From Thalassorhabdomicrobium marinisediminis (GTDB lineage: Bacteria > Pseudomonadota > Alphaproteobacteria > Rhodobacterales > Rhodobacteraceae), in contig NZ_QCYG01000001.1 of NCBI RefSeq assembly GCF_003072065.1, positions 432,794 to 496,793 of the forward strand: a stretch of 64,000 nt of DNA. Reading direction: 5' to 3'. Position 1 is the first letter of the stretch, and each line of letters begins with the position of its first letter. Positions 45,227 through 53,760 of this stretch are shown here, one piece after another. A program made the position numbers and the translations under genes. Under the pieces are notes generated by a model. The model was not told the DNA's origin and did no database searches. It saw only the letters and a list, made by a program, of their open reading frames with translations.

Positions 45227-48200
45227 ATGACCAATCCAAATCACATCACCGTCTCGGGCGCGCCCGAAGGCTTCGACGCCCGTCTGGTTCTGGCCGAGGC
45301 CGAGCGCGGCCCCGTGGTTCACGTCTGCCGCGACGACAAGCGCTTGGCCGCGATGAAAGCCGCGCTCGCGTTCTTCGCGCCGCAGATGCCGGTGGTGGTG
45401 TTTCCGGGGTGGGATTGCCTGCCCTATGACCGCGTGTCGCCCAATGCCGACATTTCCGCCGCGCGCATGGCGGTGCTGGCGGGGCTGGCCCATGGGATGC
45501 CGGAACGGTTCGTGCTTCTGACCACGGTCAACGCGGCGACCCAGAAGGTGCCCGCCCGCGCTGTGCTGCGCGAAGCCGCGTTCACCGCCCACGTGGGCAG
45601 CCGCATCGACGAGGCCGCTCTCAAGGCGTTTCTGGTGCGCATGGGCTTTGTGCAAAGCCCCACGGTGACCGAGCCGGGCGACTACGCCGTGCGCGGTGGC
45701 ATCATCGACATCTTCCCCCCGGGGCAAAGTGGTCCGGTGCGGCTGGACCTGTTCGGCGACGATCTGGACGGCGCGCGGCGGTTCGATCCGGCCACCCAGC
45801 GGACGACGGAAAAGCTCGACGTGGTCGAGTTGGCCCCCGTGTCCGAGGTGATATTGGACGAGGCGGCGATCACCCGGTTCCGGCAGACCTACCGTCTGGA
45901 GTTCGGCGCGGCGGGCACCGATGATCCGCTGTATGAGGCGGTGTCGGCCGGCAAGAAACACGCGGGCGTTGAACACTGGCTGAGCTTTTTCTACGACGAG
46001 TTGGAAACGCTGTTCGACTACGTACAAGGCGCGACGATCTCGCTGGATGAACAGAACGCGGCCCAACGTGAGGCGCGCTGGTCTTCCATCGACGATCAAT
46101 ACGACGCCCGGGTTGAGGCGATGCGCGCCAAGGGGCGGATGGACAGCGTTTACAAACCTGCCAAACCCTCCGGCCTTTATCTCGATGGGCCGGCTTGGGA
46201 CGCGGCAGTGGCCGATTTCCGGGTGTTGCAATTCAACGCCTTGCCGCAGGCGACCGGTCTGGGCGTGATCGACGCGGGGGGGCGTATCGGACGCAACTTC
46301 GCACCGGAGCGCCAGCAGGAAAGTATCAGTCTTTTCGGGGCTTTAGCGCAACATCTTAAAGCAAAGCTTGAAGACGGGCCGGTGGTCGTCGCGTCCTATT
46401 CCGAGGGCGCGCGGGAGCGTCTGATGGGGCTGATCGAGGATGAGGGCATCGCCGAAACGATCCCCGTCACCGACTTTTCCCGGGTGGGCAAATCCGGCCT
46501 GCATCTCGCGGTCTGGGCGCTCGAACACGGGTTCGAGAGTGACGGGCTCACCGTGGTGTCCGAGCAGGACGTGCTGGGCGACCGGCTGATCCGGCAGACT
46601 CGCAAGAAACGCCGCGCCGAGAATTTCCTGACCGAGACCCAAAGCCTCACCCCCGGCGATCTTGTCGTCCATGTGGATCACGGGGTCGGGCGGTATCTGG
46701 GGCTTGAGGTGGTCACGGCAGCGGGGGCGGCGCACGAATGCTTGCTGTTGGAATATGCTGAAGGATCAAAGCTTTACCTGCCGGTTGAGAATATCGAACT
46801 GCTCAGCCGCTACGGCCATGAGGTCGGCCTGCTCGACAAGCTGGGCGGTGGCGCATGGCAGGCGAAGAAGGCCCGCCTGAAGGAACGCATCCGCGAGATG
46901 GCCGAGCGGCTGATCCGCGTGGCGGCCGAACGCGCGCTACGCACCGCCCCCGCGCTGACCCCGCCTGACGGCATGTGGGACCAGTTCCTTGCCCGTTTTC
47001 CCTATGCAGAGACCGACGACCAGTTGAACGCCATCGCCGATGTGCTCGAAGACCTCGGCTCGGGCCAGCCGATGGACCGGCTGGTCTGCGGCGACGTGGG
47101 CTTCGGCAAGACCGAAGTGGCGATCCGCGCGGCCTTTGTGGCGGCCATGTCCGGCGTGCAGGTGGCGATCGTCGCACCGACGACCTTGCTGGCACGGCAA
47201 CACTACAAGGGGTTCGCCGAGCGGTTCCGCGGATTTCCCATCAATGTCAGACCCTTGTCGCGCTTTGTGAGCGCGAAGGACGCTGCCGCCACACGCGACG
47301 GTCTGGCCAAGGGCACGGTGGATATCGTCATCGGCACCCATGCGCTGCTGGCGAAATCGGTGCGGTTCAAAAACCTCGGGCTTTTGATCATCGATGAAGA
47401 GCAGCATTTCGGCGTGCAGCACAAGGAACGGCTGAAGCAGATGCGCACGGACATCCATGTTCTGACGCTCACCGCAACGCCGATCCCGCGCACGCTGCAG
47501 CTCAGCCTATCGGGCGTGCGCGAATTGTCGATCATCGGCACGCCGCCCATCGACCGGTTGGCGATTCGCACATACGTCAGCGAGTTCGATACGGTCACGA
47601 TCCGCGAGGCGCTTCTGCGCGAGCATTACCGCGGCGGGCAGTCGTTCTTCGTCGTCCCGAGGGTGTCGGACCTGCCCGAGATGGAGGAGTGGCTGAAGAC
47701 CGAGGTGCCCGAGGTCAGCTACGTCACCGCCAGCGGCCAGATGGCGGCGGGCGAGCTCGACGACCGGATGAACGCCTTCTACGACGGAAAATACGATGTT
47801 CTTCTGGCGACCACCATCGTCGAGAGCGGGTTGGATATCCCGACAGCGAACACGATGATCGTGCATCGCGCCGATATGTTCGGGCTGGCGCAACTCTACC
47901 AGATCCGCGGCCGTGTGGGCCGGTCAAAAACCCGCGCCTATGCCTATTTGACCTATAAACCGCGCCAGAAACTCACCCCGCAAGCGGAAAAGCGGCTGCG
48001 CGTGTTGGGCTCGATCGACACGCTGGGCGCGGGCTTCACACTGGCGAGCCAGGACCTCGACATTCGCGGGGCCGGCAACCTTCTGGGCGAGGAACAGTCC
48101 GGCCAGATGCGCGAGGTTGGCTATGAGCTTTATCAGTCGATGCTGGAAGAGCAGATCGCCAAAATTAAATCCGGCGAGGTGACGCTGGTTGAGGACGGTC

Positions 48201-48667
48201 AGTGGGCGCCGCAGATCAATCTGGGCGTGCCGGTGCTGATCCCCGAGGACTACGTCCCCGATCTGGACGTCCGGCTGGGACTCTATCGCCGTCTGAGCGA
48301 ATTGACCACCAAGGTCGAACTTGAAGGGTTCGCCGCTGAATTGATCGACCGGTTCGGGAAATTGCCGAAAGAGGTCAATACCCTGATGCTTGTGGTGCGG
48401 ATCAAGGCGATGTGCAAACGCGCCGGAATCAGCCAGTTGGACGGCGGGCCGAAGGGGGCGGTGATCCGGTTCCACAACGACAAGTTCGCCTCACCCGAGG
48501 GATTGGTCGCGTTCATCGAGGACCAGCGCGGCATGGCGAAGGTGAAGGACAACAAGATCGTCATCCGGCGCGACTGGTCCACGGACCGCGAGAAAATTCA
48601 GGGCGCGTTCAACATTGCGCGCGACCTTGCAGCGAAGGTGAAGGCTGCGAAGAAGGCCCACGGGTAA
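45227..48667 (+). CDS. mfd: Transcription-repair coupling factor
   Basis: ATP-driven translocase that removes RNA polymerase stalled at lesions and recruits UvrA. The 1146 residues include the N-terminal UvrB-like domains (LPYDRVSPNADISAARM), the RNA polymerase interaction domain (LVVHVDHGVGRYLGLE), the helicase motor with Walker A GDVGFGKTEVA and Walker B IDEEQHFGVQHKERL, motif VI RVGRSKTRAYAYL, and the C-terminal D7 domain. Length and order are complete. It converges on the MFS transporter gene; a palindromic repeat lies between. Confidence 0.97.
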   Translation: MTNPNHITVSGAPEGFDARLVLAEAERGPVVHVCRDDKRLAAMKAALAFFAPQMPVVVFPGWDCLPYDRVSPNADISAARMAVLAGLAHGMPERFVLLTTVNAATQKVPARAVLREAAFTAHVGSRIDEAALKAFLVRMGFVQSPTVTEPGDYAVRGGIIDIFPPGQSGPVRLDLFGDDLDGARRFDPATQRTTEKLDVVELAPVSEVILDEAAITRFRQTYRLEFGAAGTDDPLYEAVSAGKKHAGVEHWLSFFYDELETLFDYVQGATISLDEQNAAQREARWSSIDDQYDARVEAMRAKGRMDSVYKPAKPSGLYLDGPAWDAAVADFRVLQFNALPQATGLGVIDAGGRIGRNFAPERQQESISLFGALAQHLKAKLEDGPVVVASYSEGARERLMGLIEDEGIAETIPVTDFSRVGKSGLHLAVWALEHGFESDGLTVVSEQDVLGDRLIRQTRKKRRAENFLTETQSLTPGDLVVHVDHGVGRYLGLEVVTAAGAAHECLLLEYAEGSKLYLPVENIELLSRYGHEVGLLDKLGGGAWQAKKARLKERIREMAERLIRVAAERALRTAPALTPPDGMWDQFLARFPYAETDDQLNAIADVLEDLGSGQPMDRLVCGDVGFGKTEVAIRAAFVAAMSGVQVAIVAPTTLLARQHYKGFAERFRGFPINVRPLSRFVSAKDAAATRDGLAKGTVDIVIGTHALLAKSVRFKNLGLLIIDEEQHFGVQHKERLKQMRTDIHVLTLTATPIPRTLQLSLSGVRELSIIGTPPIDRLAIRTYVSEFDTVTIREALLREHYRGGQSFFVVPRVSDLPEMEEWLKTEVPEVSYVTASGQMAAGELDDRMNAFYDGKYDVLLATTIVESGLDIPTANTMIVHRADMFGLAQLYQIRGRVGRSKTRAYAYLTYKPRQKLTPQAEKRLRVLGSIDTLGAGFTLASQDLDIRGAGNLLGEEQSGQMREVGYELYQSMLEEQIAKIKSGEVTLVEDGQWAPQINLGVPVLIPEDYVPDLDVRLGLYRRLSELTTKVELEGFAAELIDRFGKLPKEVNTLMLVVRIKAMCKRAGISQLDGGPKGAVIRFHNDKFASPEGLVAFIEDQRGMAKVKDNKIVIRRDWSTDREKIQGAFNIARDLAAKVKAAKKAHG

Positions 48668-48699
48668 CAGGGCTGTTGGGCTGCGGTTGCGGGCGGGGG

Positions 48700-48761
48700 T
48701 TGGGGGCTTTGCCCCCCGGCGCCTGCGGCACCTCCCCCCAGGATATTTCCAAAGCAAAGAT
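48700..48761 (-). repeat. Dispersed palindromic intergenic element, copy B
   Basis: Same series as copy A at 16951-17009: GGGGGC..GCCCCC hairpin, a CTGCG-containing second arm, CCTCCCCCCAGGATATTT and AAGCAAAGAT. On the minus strand it starts 18 nt behind the stop of the MFS gene; on the plus strand it follows mfd by 32 nt. It may end transcripts of either gene. Confidence 0.7.
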
Positions 48762-48779
48762 GGGGGAAGGCGGACTTGG

Positions 48780-50021
48780 TCAGTCGCTGTCGCGGCGGAT
48801 CTTGGTGGTGATCCAAAGCGCGATGCAGGCGCAGATGAAGATGCCGATGGCCAGCGGCAGCGGCGTTCCGTCAAAGTTCAGGCCGATGGGCACCGCGATG
48901 ATCACCGCACCGACCGTGGAGGTGGCCGTGATGATCGAAGCCGCCGAGCCCGCGATATGCCCCATGGGCTCCATGGCGAGCGCGTTGAGGTTGCCCAGGG
49001 TCAGCCCCGCCTGAAAGAAGACCGAGACCGTCCAGAGCGCGTAGAACACCAGTTCGACCTGCTTCGGCAACCCTAGCATCATGACCAGCACCATGCCCGC
49101 CGAGAGGGCCATCTGCGCGGTGAACATGCCCTTGATGATCGCGCGCATGCCAAGTCGCCCGACCAGCCGCGCGTTGATCAGCGAGGCAGAGGCGGCCAGC
49201 ACGGCGATCCCGCCGAACCACAGATGGAAGGTCTCGCCCTGACCGTAGGTGATGTCGAACACCTGTTGGGTCGAGCTGAGCACCGAGAAGAGCATTCCCA
49301 TGCTGAGGGTCTGCACGAAGGTCGACAGGCGCGCGGTGGGGTGTCGGAACACTTCGGCTGCGGCGTGAAACAGTGTTGTGAACCGCAGGGGGCGGCGGTT
49401 CTCGGGCGCCAGCGTTTCCGGCTGGCGCAACATCAGCCAGAGCGTGGCCACCAGAGAGAAGAGCGCAAACGCGATGAAAATGCTGCGCCAGCCCGACAGC
49501 GCGATTATGAAGGCGCCGAGACTGGGTGCCAGCGCGGGGACGAGCGAGAAGATCAGCATCACGAAGGACATGATCCGCGCCATGTTGCGCCCGGCATAAA
49601 GGTCGCGCACCAGCGCCATCGTCGCCACCCGCGGCGCGGAGGCGGCCAGCCCCATAAGCAGCCGTGAGGCCAGCATGGTTTCCAGCGTCGGCGCGAGATA
49701 GGCCACGAGAGTCGCGGCCACATAGAGCGTGGCCCCGACGGCAATCACCGGTTTGCGGCCGAACCGGTCGGCCACGGGGCCGATGAAGAAGGTGCCCAGC
49801 CCCATGCCCAGCACGAAGCTGGTGATGATCAGTTGCGCGTTGTTGAGATTGTCCGGCGACAGTTCCGCGCCGATCTCGGGCAGGGCGGGGAGCATGGCGT
49901 CGATGGAGAAGGCCACCGTCGCCACCAGCATCGCGATCAGCGCGACGAATTCGACCTGTCCGAGCGCCTTCTCGGGGCGTCCAAAGGGGCGCCGGCCATG
50001 GGCTTTGTCTGCGATGCTCAT
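48780..50021 (-). CDS. MFS exporter, Bcr/CflA type
   Basis: 413-residue inner-membrane protein with about 12 transmembrane helices. The loop after helix 2 reads GPVADRFGRKPVIAVGA, the MFS signature. DAMLPALPEIGAEL in the first helix and the drug-H+ antiporter layout fit the Bcr/CflA multidrug exporters. The substrate is unknown. The start at 50021 (MSIADKAHG) overlaps the stop of the DsbA-like gene by 4 nt, so the two are coupled. Confidence 0.9.
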   Translation of the reverse strand: MSIADKAHGRRPFGRPEKALGQVEFVALIAMLVATVAFSIDAMLPALPEIGAELSPDNLNNAQLIITSFVLGMGLGTFFIGPVADRFGRKPVIAVGATLYVAATLVAYLAPTLETMLASRLLMGLAASAPRVATMALVRDLYAGRNMARIMSFVMLIFSLVPALAPSLGAFIIALSGWRSIFIAFALFSLVATLWLMLRQPETLAPENRRPLRFTTLFHAAAEVFRHPTARLSTFVQTLSMGMLFSVLSSTQQVFDITYGQGETFHLWFGGIAVLAASASLINARLVGRLGMRAIIKGMFTAQMALSAGMVLVMMLGLPKQVELVFYALWTVSVFFQAGLTLGNLNALAMEPMGHIAGSAASIITATSTVGAVIIAVPIGLNFDGTPLPLAIGIFICACIALWITTKIRRDSD

Positions 50022-50662
50022 TCCGAGGCCTCGATCTGGTTCATGATTTCTTCCATGACCTTGACCCACATCTCGGGCGGCTGCGCTCCGGGGACGGCGT
50101 GCTGGTTGGCGACGATGAAGGTCGGCACCGAGGTGACGCCCATCTCGCGGCTGTGGGCGTCGCGTTTGCGGATGTCGTCCACGTCGGCATCGGACTTGAG
50201 CAGCTTGCCGATCACGGCGGCGTCCATTTCGCAGCCGTCGGCGATGTCGAGCAGCACGTCATGGGCACCGATGTCGCGGGCGTCGCGGAAATAGGCTTCG
50301 AACAGGCGCTGGACCACGAAACTCTGACGGCCCTCGATGCCCGCCCAGTGGATCAGCCGGTGGGCGTCGATGGTGTTCGGCGTGCGCTGCATGTCTTCGA
50401 AGTTGATCGTCAGCCCCGCCGCTTCGGCCTGTTCCAGCACCGGCGCATAGGCTTTGACCGCGCCCTCCTTGCCGCCGAACTTCGCCTCAAGGTAGGTGCG
50501 CCGGTCGAGGCCTTCGGCGGGCATGTGGGGGTTGAGCTGGAAGGGATGCCATTCGATCACGAACGGATGGTCGGGAATCTGTTCCAGCGCGCGGTCCAGA
50601 TTCGTCTTGCCAATATAGCACCACGGGCAGATCGGGTCGGAAATGATATCTAGTTTGACCAT
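50018..50662 (-). CDS. DsbA family oxidoreductase (FrnE-like)
   Basis: 214-residue thioredoxin-fold protein without a signal peptide, so probably cytoplasmic. The redox site is Cys12-Pro-Trp-Cys15 in DPICPWCYIGK, and the cis-proline loop is GVTSVPTFIV. The family includes FrnE and 2-hydroxychromene-2-carboxylate isomerase-like proteins; a stress-related disulfide role is likely. ATG 50662 has GAAAGG upstream. It is the first gene of a two-gene unit with the MFS exporter. Confidence 0.9.
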   Translation of the reverse strand: MVKLDIISDPICPWCYIGKTNLDRALEQIPDHPFVIEWHPFQLNPHMPAEGLDRRTYLEAKFGGKEGAVKAYAPVLEQAEAAGLTINFEDMQRTPNTIDAHRLIHWAGIEGRQSFVVQRLFEAYFRDARDIGAHDVLLDIADGCEMDAAVIGKLLKSDADVDDIRKRDAHSREMGVTSVPTFIVANQHAVPGAQPPEMWVKVMEEIMNQIEASE

Positions 50663-50960
50663 GCTCGGCCTTTCATCGGGGTCTTGGCGCGGGGCGCAAC
50701 AGGTATGGGACACGCCGCGCGGCAAGGCGTCGGCGCAAGGAAGGCGCGGCGTCATGTGGCGGGCGATGGGCCGCTCAGGGGCGGCTACTTCGGTATCGTC
50801 TATCACATAGGTTTGGGTATGAAAGACGCCAATGGCGTGCGGGGGGAATTAACCAGATGCCGCCGCAGGGTCTTCCACGGGGCGCGTTTCACGGGACCTG
50901 CGTGGCTTGCCCGACATCAAAAGCGCGGCGCGTGGCCCTTTCGCGCCGGCAGCCGGCCTG

Positions 50961-51185
50961 TCAGGCGGCGAGCGCCCCGTCGTGGTGCCGGCGGCGGATC
51001 AGCCAGTCTTGCAAAGTTTCCGCGGCTTCCCGTGGGGTAAGATCGTGGGCCCGGGCGAGCTGCGGGATGATCGACGGCCAGTCCTGTCCCGCCTGTTTCA
51101 GCGGGACCGGGTCGAGAAAGGGAAACTCAGCCAGCAGAAGGTCGAGAACGGCTGACCCGGGGGGCGGCGCTGGAAAGGCGGTCAT
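50961..51185 (-). CDS. Small conserved-looking protein of unknown function
   Basis: 74 residues, MTAFPAPPPGSAVLDLLLAE at the start, with a helical body ending REAAETLQDWLIRRRHHDG. A strong GAGGAG stands 9 nt upstream of ATG 51185, and codon use fits its neighbours. No domain is recognised. The 298-nt stretch between its stop and the DsbA-like gene start (50663-50960) shows nothing I can support. Confidence 0.65.
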   Translation of the reverse strand: MTAFPAPPPGSAVLDLLLAEFPFLDPVPLKQAGQDWPSIIPQLARAHDLTPREAAETLQDWLIRRRHHDGALAA

Positions 51186-51282
51186 GTTCAGGCTCCTCAA
51201 ACCGTGGGGGCTGTTGCGGGAAGTCTGCGGATAAGTGCTTTACATATGGTTAATCGGCGCCCCGCAGGGGGCCGCAACAAAT

Positions 51283-51308
51283 AAGGGCGCCACGAAAGGC
51301 GCCCTTTT
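51283..51308 (-). terminator. Intrinsic terminator of the peptide-binding protein gene
   Basis: A 9-bp stem (AAGGGCGCC 51283-51291 with GGCGCCCTT 51298-51306) around ACGAAA lies 22 nt behind the minus-strand stop at 51330. The T-run on the minus strand is short. Confidence 0.78.
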
Positions 51309-51329
51309 GCATTGGACAATGAGGTGGCC

Positions 51330-53162
51330 TTACCCCTCGTCCCACCACCAGACATCGGGCTGCCAGCCGGGCCAGTCCCCGAAAATCGGCATGGTTTCTG
51401 GATACTTGAGCCGTTTGTCATGGGCGATGCGGCTGATGTTCCACTGGTAGATCGGCAGCACGTAGCGCCCTGCGGTCAGCAAGCGGTCAAGCGCGCGTGT
51501 GGCGGCAAGGAAGTCGTCCTGGCTCTCGGAGGTGAGCAACCGGTCGATCATCGCGTCGATGGCTTCGGACTTCACGCCCATCAGGTTGCGCCCGCCTTCC
51601 ACATCGGCCGCCTCGCTCCCCCAATACAGGAACTGCTCGTTCCCCGGAGAAAGCGACAGCCCCCGGCGGTAGTAGGTCATGCCGAAGTCATAGGCATCCG
51701 TACGTTCGGCATATTGCGCGTTGTCGACCACGGTGATCGTCGGGGTGATGCCCAACCGGCGCAGGCTTTCCACATACATGTCGATGATCGACTGGTTCTC
51801 GGAGGAGCCGGACTTGAGCAGGATCTCGAAGGTGAACGCCTCGCCCGCGTCGTTCTTCATCACGCCGTCCTGCACGGTCCAGCCGGCCTGTTCCATCAGA
51901 TCAAGCGCGCGGGCAATGTTGGCGCGGTTGCGCTCGGACCCGTCCGAGACGGGCAGGGCATAGCCGCTGATGGCATCCTCGGGGATCTGGTCGGCGTAGG
52001 GTTCGAGAAACTCGAGCACGCGGCCCGTGGCGGGCCCTTCCTGCATCGCCAGCGGCGAGTTCGAGAAATACGAGGTGATGCGGGGCTGTTCGCCACCGGT
52101 CATCGCTTCGTTGATGAACTCGAAGTTGAACGCATGCAGCAGGGCGTCGCGCACGCGGATGTCTTGGAACTGCGGCAGACGGGTGTTCATCACGAAGCCG
52201 GTGATGCCCGAGGGGCGCGAATGGGGCAGGATCGAGCGGACGTAATCGCCCGACTGCATCAGCGCGAAATCATATTGGGTGGTCCACTTGGCCACGTTGA
52301 ATTCGCGGTTGGTGTTTACGTCGCCGACCTTGAAGGCCTCGAAAGCTGCGGTCTCGTCACCGAAGAACTCCATCCGCAGGGTGTCAAGATTGTAGAGGCC
52401 GTTCACGAAGGGCACGACGCCGTAGCCCCAGTAATCCTCATCGCGGGTGAGCTCGATGAAGCGACCGGCCTCGAAATCCGTGATGATGTAGGGGGAGGAG
52501 ACGACGGGGATCGTGTCGAGCCCGGATTCGGCGAAGGCCAGCCCGTCCCATTGGGATTTCTGCAGGATCGGACGCAAGCCGGCCAGCAGCGCAAGTTCGC
52601 GGTCCTCGGTGTTGAAGGTCAGACGGACGCTGCGCTCTCCGGTTTGTTCGATGCTCTCGACCTTGCCGTAAAAGCCCTGATAGCGGGGGTGGCCTTCGGT
52701 GCCCAACGTCTCATAGGACCAGATCACATCCTCGACCGTGACGGGGCTGCCGTCCGAGAAGCGCGCCTCGGGGCGCAGGGTGAATTCCACCCATGAGCGG
52801 TCGTCCGCCGTTTCAACCGATTCGGCGAGCAAGCCGTATAGCGTGAAGGGTTCATCCAGCGACCGCGCCATGAGGCTTTCGCCCATGAGGTAGCGCAACT
52901 GCCAATGCACCGAGCCCTTGGTGATGAACGGGTTCAGGCTGTCGAAGCTGCCCACGTTGGCGGTGACCATCCGCCCGCCCTTGGGCGCGTCGGGATTGGC
53001 ATAGGGCAGGTGGTCGAAATCCGCAGGCAGGGCTGGTTCGCCATACATGGCGATGCCGTGCATCGGCTCGGCCGCGGCGCCCAACGCCAGAAGCGAGGTG
53101 GTCGCGGCCAGTGCGATCCCGCGCCAAAGCGCGCCGATTGCGGTGGATGGTCGATTGGTCAT
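51330..53162 (-). CDS. Extracellular solute-binding protein, peptide type (ABC importer component)
   Basis: 610-residue family 5 solute-binding protein. It has a signal peptide (ALWRGIALAATTSLLALGAAA, about 11-31), then GIAMYGEPALPADFDHLPYANPDAPKGG, the pattern of YejA-like peptide binders. The body shows SFDSLNPFITKG, VEFTLRPEARFSDGSPVTVEDV and a C-terminal WQPDVWWWDEG. It would capture oligopeptides, or a microcin-like ligand as known for Yej systems, in the periplasm. No permease or ATPase genes adjoin it, so it must share a transporter encoded elsewhere. Start 53162 (MTNRPSTAIG) is chosen by the signal peptide. Confidence 0.92.
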   Translation of the reverse strand: MTNRPSTAIGALWRGIALAATTSLLALGAAAEPMHGIAMYGEPALPADFDHLPYANPDAPKGGRMVTANVGSFDSLNPFITKGSVHWQLRYLMGESLMARSLDEPFTLYGLLAESVETADDRSWVEFTLRPEARFSDGSPVTVEDVIWSYETLGTEGHPRYQGFYGKVESIEQTGERSVRLTFNTEDRELALLAGLRPILQKSQWDGLAFAESGLDTIPVVSSPYIITDFEAGRFIELTRDEDYWGYGVVPFVNGLYNLDTLRMEFFGDETAAFEAFKVGDVNTNREFNVAKWTTQYDFALMQSGDYVRSILPHSRPSGITGFVMNTRLPQFQDIRVRDALLHAFNFEFINEAMTGGEQPRITSYFSNSPLAMQEGPATGRVLEFLEPYADQIPEDAISGYALPVSDGSERNRANIARALDLMEQAGWTVQDGVMKNDAGEAFTFEILLKSGSSENQSIIDMYVESLRRLGITPTITVVDNAQYAERTDAYDFGMTYYRRGLSLSPGNEQFLYWGSEAADVEGGRNLMGVKSEAIDAMIDRLLTSESQDDFLAATRALDRLLTAGRYVLPIYQWNISRIAHDKRLKYPETMPIFGDWPGWQPDVWWWDEG

Positions 53163-53249
53163 AGGCTGTGTGCTCCCGATTGGACCCCGGTTTCGGCCGG
53201 GTATTGCCGTCAGCCTAGAGGCGGAAACAAACCATTTCAAACTTTTAGC

Positions 53250-53278
53250 TTGGATACGGGCGGCGGATTGCTTATAAC
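53250..53278 (+). promoter_or_regulatory. Candidate sigma-70 promoter of a small RNA
   Basis: TTGGAT (53250-53255) and TATAAC (53273-53278) are separated by 17 nt, near-consensus -35 and -10 elements. A terminator follows 54 nt downstream with no protein gene between. Confidence 0.55.
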
Positions 53279-53284
53279 AGGGGC

Positions 53285-53358
53285 ACTGCTCGATAGGTTT
53301 CTTGCCTGTATGAAACCTGCCTCAATAACTTAACCCCAGCTTCGGCTGGGGTTTTTTT
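53285..53358 (+). ncRNA. Candidate small regulatory RNA
   Basis: Predicted transcript of about 75 nt starting near 53285. It contains a hairpin with a perfect 7-bp stem (AGGTTTC 53295-53301 with GAAACCT 53312-53318), a short single-stranded stretch (CTCAATAACTT), and a UUCG-loop terminator with a T-run. It is transcribed divergently from the peptide-binding protein gene. A seven-codon frame (ATG 53310, product MKPASIT, stop at 53331) lies inside. No Rfam family is recognised. Confidence 0.5.
53332..53358 (+). terminator. Orphan intrinsic terminator with UUCG loop
   Basis: AACCCCAGC (53332-53340), loop TTCG, GCTGGGGTT (53345-53353), then a continuing T-run: a textbook terminator. No plus-strand protein gene lies upstream, since the preceding 1.8 kb gene is on the minus strand. 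Confidence 0.92.
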
Positions 53359-53760
53359 CTGCCTGTATTTATTGGCGTTCAGGCCCATTTGCTTAAAGCT
53401 TTACCGAATGTTCGCGCCTATATGCGCGACGCGTTCAGATACCCGAGAATCACCTGCGGCAATGGCCTTGATCTACGCCCACGGGAGAATGGAAAAAAGC
53501 CCCTGTGCCGTCCGATAAGCGGGTCAAACGGGAGCTTTCACAGGATTGTGAGAGCACGTCCGACCAGGGAGGCACAGCATGCATGAGCGGGGCCGGTGTG
53601 CGACCGGCCCGCGCAGGCCGATTTGCGCAAGAATCGTGGCAAGGGCCACCCCCGTGGCGTGGGTTTTCAGTCGTAAGCCCACCGTACCAGTCCTCGGCGC
53701 TTGCTGTCCCGCGCGGGGCGCCTATGCTGCGCTGCAATATCGTAAAACCACGGAGCCCCC
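53359..53760. other. 402-nt hairpin-rich leader before bdhA
   Basis: No protein gene is supported. It holds three successive perfect or near-perfect hairpins: 53590-53610 (GGGCCGGT/ACCGGCCC), 53645-53658 (GCCAC/GTGGC) and 53659-53682 (GTGGGTTT/AAGCCCAC with one G-T pair). A possible minus-strand terminator lies at 53493-53544 (CCTGTG/CACAGG stem ending in six T on the minus strand). This may be a structured 5' leader of bdhA or a minus-strand RNA. Confidence 0.4.

Noticed and set aside
50684..51040. Plus-strand open frame of 118 residues
   Set aside because: Overlaps the small minus-strand gene, which has a strong ribosome binding site; composition is Arg/Gly/Ala-rich and shadow-like.
53389..53586. 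Plus-strand open frame of 65 residues before bdhA
   Set aside because: Arg-rich composition, no ribosome binding site and overlaps the hairpin region.
53496..53682. 6S RNA, SRP RNA or tmRNA gene
   Set aside because: Several hairpins are present, but the conserved sequence signatures of these RNAs (for example the SRP GGAAGGAAGCAGC loop or the tmRNA T-loop) are missing.
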